Below are positions 61,169 to 64,000 of a stretch of 64,000 nucleotides of DNA, piece by piece. A program made the translations under genes and the position numbers. The notes beneath the pieces are model-generated. The model did not search any database and had not been told where the DNA came from. It saw nothing but the letters and a program-made list of their open reading frames with translations. The stretch's first letter is position 1. Every line of letters begins with the position of its first letter. Origin of the DNA: Oscillibacter sp. (GTDB lineage Bacteria > Bacillota > Clostridia > Oscillospirales > Oscillospiraceae); assembly GCA_003539495.1 (NCBI GenBank), contig DPPB01000013.1, positions 1-64,000 on the forward strand, written 5' to 3'.

Positions 61169-61731
61169 AAATTCAGCATCTGTGCAAATCCTTTGACGGC
61201 AGGGTGGTTTTGGATCATGTGTCTCTGACTTTGGAGAGCGGTGGGACGGCCTGCCTTATGGCCCCCTCTGGCCGGGGCAAGACCACCCTGCTGCGATGCA
61301 TCGCCGGATTGGAGCGGCCCGACAGCGGCCAAATTACGGACCTTCCGGAGCGGATAGGTTATGTGTTTCAGGAGGACCGTCTGTGCGACGGATTTTCCGC
61401 AGTGGACAATATCCGCCTGGTCACGGGCCGGGCCATGGATGAGGGCGAGATTTGCCGACACTTGAAAGAGCTGGGCCTGGCGGACAGCCTGGGTCAGCCG
61501 GTCCGGGAGCTCTCCGGCGGCATGCGGCGGCGAGTGTCCATCGGCAGGGCGGTGTGCTTTGGCGCCGGGCTTCTGCTGCTGGACGAGCCCTTCAATGGCC
61601 TGGATGACGCAACTCGACAGCAGACGGCGGACTACATCCTGCGGCATCGGAGCGGAGCCGCCATTCTATGCGTGACCCACGACCGTGAGGATGCCGCCGC
61701 CCTGGGCGGCGCGGAGATCATGGCATTTTGA
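61165..61731 (+). CDS. ABC transporter ATP-binding protein (short, SsuB-like)
   Basis: 188 residues from ATG 61165. Walker A APSGRGKTTLL, signature LSGGMRRRVSIGRAV, Walker B LLLLDEPFNGLDD, H-loop VTHDRED. At 188 residues it lacks the C-terminal extension of SsuB/TauB and is close to the minimum for the domain. Pairs with the upstream permease. Confidence 0.93.
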   Translation: MKIQHLCKSFDGRVVLDHVSLTLESGGTACLMAPSGRGKTTLLRCIAGLERPDSGQITDLPERIGYVFQEDRLCDGFSAVDNIRLVTGRAMDEGEICRHLKELGLADSLGQPVRELSGGMRRRVSIGRAVCFGAGLLLLDEPFNGLDDATRQQTADYILRHRSGAAILCVTHDREDAAALGGAEIMAF

Positions 61732-61751
61732 TCTGTGGCTTTTAGCGATAA

Positions 61752-61800
61752 AGAGCCCTCCGGGAGCGCATTTTGCGCTCTCCCGGAGGGCTTTCATTTT
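61752..61800 (+). terminator. Terminator of the ABC transporter operon
   Basis: AGCCCTCCGGGAG(CGC) / (GCG)CTCTCCCGGAGGGCT, long stem followed by TTTCATTTTT. Confidence 0.9.
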
Positions 61801-61883
61801 TGCATAGCATGAGGCTGTTTAATAGGTGCGTGGGAGCAGCGCAATGTGGGTGCCCACATTGTATAGAAAATTGTTTTGCAGCT

Positions 61884-62099
61884 TTACTCCAGCGGCTCGC
61901 CCAGGGATTCCAGGCGGTCAATAATCTCGTCAGCCAAATCCTCCAGGGCTTCATGCTCCTCCGCCCAATCCACAAATTCCTCGCTGGTCTCATCCTCCGG
62001 CTCGTCCTCGTTCAGGGTCTCCAGCTCGCAGCGGACGTCACTCAAATATGCCCGGAGCTCCTCCGAATCCATGGCGGCCGGGTCCCGATACAGATCCAT
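61884..62099 (-). CDS. Small acidic protein, unknown function
   Basis: 71 residues from ATG 62099 behind AAGGAGGGG; ATG 62105 would be too close to the ribosome site. Over a third of the residues are Glu or Asp, with a predicted all-helical fold (SEELRAYLSDVRCELETLNEDE, ALEDLADEIIDRLESLG). No family recognised. Similar acidic 70-80-residue proteins are common in gut Firmicutes. It has no obvious operon partner. Confidence 0.65.
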   Translation of the reverse strand: MDLYRDPAAMDSEELRAYLSDVRCELETLNEDEPEDETSEEFVDWAEEHEALEDLADEIIDRLESLGEPLE

Positions 62100-62373
62100 A
62101 TTCATCCCCTCCTTGTGTTTCTTTTCCCCGATTTTGCCATATTCGCAGCGAAAATGCAAGCCCTCTGTATTGCCGTAGGCATCGCAGCCGGCATGCAGCC
62201 TATTCTCGGCTATACTATGGCAGCGGACAATTTAAACGAGTCAGGAAGGCATGGGCGAGCTCATGGACACCCTAAAAATCGTCAATGAGAAAGCCTATAA
62301 CAGCGACCTAAAAAACTAACCTAATGTGCTACTACTAACACGTTACTAACAACGTCATTTTTGGCAAAAATAA

Positions 62374-62590
62374 AAAAGTCCGGAAATCCTTGAGATTCCT
62401 GGACTTTTTTGGTGGACCCTGCTGGACTCGAACCAGTGACCTCCTGCGTGTGAAGATACGATGCGCGCCGGAAAGCGTTGCTCCGCAACACTTTCCGGCG
62501 CTTTTGCGTGCTTTCGGCTCGGTGGGCGATCCACTGTGTCCGCCTGTATCCACCTGCTTTTTTCCGCGTTTGGGTCACGGTTTGGGTCAG
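62374..62590 (-). repeat. Hairpin + tRNA 3'-end + terminator module, possible attachment site
   Basis: Read on the minus strand: GGCGGACACAGTGGAT, CCGAGCCGAAAGCAC, hairpin GCGCCGGAAAG.GTTGC-GGA-GCAAC.CTTTCCGGCGC, then the last ~35 nt of a tRNA (ACTGGTTCGAGTCCAGC, AGGGTCCACC; 62411-62446) and a bidirectional terminator AAAAAGTCC...GGACTTTTTT (62374-62412). No matching tRNA 5' half is present, so this is a fragment. It may be the outer att site of an integrated element lying to the right. The 62100-62373 stretch holds only a 22-codon ORF near 62253 that I cannot support. Confidence 0.75.
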
Positions 62591-62644
62591 AAGATGTATT
62601 GTCAAAATTATCATTGCGGCATTCACTACAATAGTCATATTCAA

Positions 62645-63133
62645 CTATGCGGTAATATACCCAGTTCTTTTTAGCCTCTTTATAGCCTCATCGATGCGGG
62701 TCTCTGAATACTTTTCGCCTTTAATCTTAATCACACCCTGTTTCACCGCAGAAACATCTTTTGCTTTTAGATAGACGTAAAGCGCTGTAGCAAGCAATTC
62801 AAGTTCGCTAGGACTATCTTTAGAGAATTCGTCCACCACACTGTTTATTTTGTCATCGTTGAATCCGCCCGCGTAGTCTATGTCTACAACAGAAATCAGA
62901 TGTTCCATCGGAGTATATTCAATTTTCAGTATGTCCTCATCGCAAAGCTCACGTACCGCAAAATCCAAATCGGCGCTGTATGGGCCATAAAAATGAATTC
63001 CATAATCGCAGCCGAGTTCAATATGTTTTGCTTCAATTAGGAAAACAATTTTTTGGAGTGTCTTCTTACAAGGGGCAGATCCACTATTGGTTATTCTGCC
63101 GACAATATTCACAATTGCTTTACTGTTGACCAT
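62645..63133 (-). CDS. YwgA-like family protein
   Basis: 162 residues from ATG 63133 behind GGAGGAGAAA. The pattern KKTLQKIVFLIE...YGIHFYGPYSADLDFAVREL resembles the YwgA/Panacea-like fold, in which KLQKLxY and YGPYS are the recurrent marks; some relatives are antitoxins or phage-linked regulators. The C-terminal part (residues ~110-160) looks like a small winged helix (ALYVYLKAKD...SETRIDEAIKRLKRTGYI). AT-rich compared with the core, so probably part of an acquired element. The gene upstream on the same strand may be its partner. Confidence 0.55.
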   Translation of the reverse strand: MVNSKAIVNIVGRITNSGSAPCKKTLQKIVFLIEAKHIELGCDYGIHFYGPYSADLDFAVRELCDEDILKIEYTPMEHLISVVDIDYAGGFNDDKINSVVDEFSKDSPSELELLATALYVYLKAKDVSAVKQGVIKIKGEKYSETRIDEAIKRLKRTGYITA

Positions 63134-63157
63134 TTTCTCCTCCTGTATCTGCTACAC

Positions 63158-63616
63158 TTACAAATCTTGATACTCCTTGATCTTCGTTATAACTTCAGGA
63201 GCAATCTCTTTTTCCGCATATATTCGACTAATGCTTATAGGGTGAACAATAGATTCCAAAATAATAGATTCTTCCATAATATTTTTAATAGCACCCGTTT
63301 TTTCATCAATAATCACAATCCCTTTCCCGCTATCGTCATGCGGTTCCAGCAAAAACGGCGTAAGCTTGTGTGCAGCTTTATCCACATTGTCAAGCAGGAC
63401 GCTGTCACCATATTCGGATCTCAAAAGGCTAAATATTAGACGAGCATTTTTCTTTTCTGATTTCTCGGCATGAGCTTTTGACTCATGTACGCATGTCATT
63501 ATTTTACGGGATTTAAAGGCCAACACAGCAGGATCTTCTGACTCCGAAAACAGATGCAAAACTTGAACATCGTCCCATTTAAGACACCTGTTCAAGGCGC
63601 GTTTCTCTAAGCCCAT
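63158..63616 (-). CDS. Unknown protein, partner of the YwgA-like gene
   Basis: About 152 residues from ATG 63616; the frame is open to 63652. I do not recognise the family. A C-terminal half with GIVIIDEKTGAIKNIMEESI and PISISRIYAEKEIAPEVITKIKEYQDL is well formed, and it ends 24 bp before the YwgA-like gene, so the two may form a functional pair (for example toxin-antitoxin), which is speculative. It overlaps the end of the upstream gene by up to 74 bp. Confidence 0.5.
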   Translation of the reverse strand: MGLEKRALNRCLKWDDVQVLHLFSESEDPAVLAFKSRKIMTCVHESKAHAEKSEKKNARLIFSLLRSEYGDSVLLDNVDKAAHKLTPFLLEPHDDSGKGIVIIDEKTGAIKNIMEESIILESIVHPISISRIYAEKEIAPEVITKIKEYQDL

Positions 63617-63992
63617 GCTCTTTACACAGATATGCCGTATCTCGATAAACAACGATTGCGCAAATCAAATAAATTCTCTGCATCTTGGCAATGTATCCGA
63701 TCACATTTGTATAACCCATCAGGGCGCAGCGATGAATGCTATACAAGTACGCCTGCATTCCCGCACTGTAGCAATCATCATAACACCCTTGCCCCGGATA
63801 GATGCGGCATCGACGCAATGCCCGCCGGAGCTGTTTGTCTTGAGAATCATCAAACGGAAACCGGAGCAAAAGTGCCTCGACCTTCTCCGGGCATGTTTTG
63901 CTCACTCGCTCCATAGAACGATAGCTGTATTCGTTGATGGTCTTTTCGTAGTAACTGTATGGGCGCTTCTGTCGTTTCGGCTCCACCGTCAT
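63579..63992 (-). CDS. Hypothetical protein typical of conjugative elements
   Basis: 137 residues from ATG 63992; the upstream sequence lies outside the window, so the start is provisional. Conserved-looking block KRPYSYYEKTINEYSYRSME, RFPFDDSQDKQLRRALRRCRIYPGQGCYDDCYSAGMQAYLYSIHRCALMGYTNV and a hydrophobic-amphipathic stretch before the end. I recall such proteins from integrative conjugative elements in Firmicutes, but no function is known. The C-terminus (RETRLEQVS) may have been shortened where it runs into the next gene. Confidence 0.55.
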   Translation of the reverse strand: MTVEPKRQKRPYSYYEKTINEYSYRSMERVSKTCPEKVEALLLRFPFDDSQDKQLRRALRRCRIYPGQGCYDDCYSAGMQAYLYSIHRCALMGYTNVIGYIAKMQRIYLICAIVVYRDTAYLCKEHGLRETRLEQVS

Positions 63993-64000
63993 GATCACTG

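Noticed and set aside
62321..62644. 107-codon minus-strand ORF and its out-of-frame partners across the tRNA fragment
   Set aside because: They read through a hairpin repeat, a tRNA end and a terminator; such translations are artefacts of the repeat.

Overview
The window looks like chromosome from an anaerobic gut-type Firmicute, most likely class Clostridia, family Oscillospiraceae/Ruminococcaceae. Evidence: GC-rich codon use (I estimate high fifties percent GC), a single-polypeptide pyruvate:ferredoxin oxidoreductase, an ileS T-box, strong SigA-type promoters (TTGACA-N17-TATAAT), AGGAGG ribosome sites, GlpP antitermination, a split glutamate synthase and a type III glutamine synthetase. Species is not determined.

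Layout. 1-1.9 kb: end of etfA, a RidA-like gene and a PLP threonine/serine dehydratase. 2.5-8.9 kb: polysaccharide flippase (-), a murT/gatD-like pair (+), cyclase and mnmG (-). 9-13.8 kb: a lone small ORF with its own promoter and terminators, then a glycerol-3-phosphate block (glpA-like, glpB-like, DUF1667, glpP, DUF1461) whose leader carries a terminator suited to GlpP control. 13.9-22.4 kb: acetyltransferase, KdpD/KdpE-like two-component pair, a sodium symporter and two nearly identical tandem NhaC-type antiporters. 22.8-27.6 kb: small membrane protein, alanine/ornithine-type racemase, and a methionine ABC transporter preceded by a Met/Cys-rich leader peptide with a terminator. The MetQ lipoprotein is a circular permutation of the normal fold. 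27.9-39.9 kb: nifJ (-), yifB, thiI, cinA, a small membrane protein, T-box-ileS, tRNA-Ala(CGC).

40-46.8 kb is accessory: remnants of a serine recombinase and TnpV, a duplicated ~210-bp TnpV-leader module around a DUF2089 regulator, two convergent MATE pumps, a decayed tRNA-end repeat and a DMT transporter broken at a T9 tract. 47-56.4 kb is a nitrogen block: pyrG with leader attenuator, then an ANTAR antiterminator, glutamine synthetase and three glutamate synthase pieces on (-), divergent from type III glutamine synthetase on (+). Both divergent promoters feed terminator-containing leaders; one has the A1/G4 hexaloop recognised by ANTAR proteins. 56.8-61.7 kb: ECF-type sigma factor with a large membrane partner, then a TM1266-type regulator with an ABC importer of the NMT1/SsuA class. 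From 62.4 kb a tRNA 3'-end fragment marks what looks like the edge of an integrated element running past the window.

A ~180-bp element made of four hairpins occurs five times (10.4, 22.4, 31.8, 36.9 and 56.5 kb). Its stems change sequence between copies while staying paired, and four copies lie against intrinsic terminators. The strongest candidates for undescribed biology are this element, the circularly permuted MetQ with its Met/Cys leader peptide, and the GatD homologue that has lost its catalytic Cys and His.
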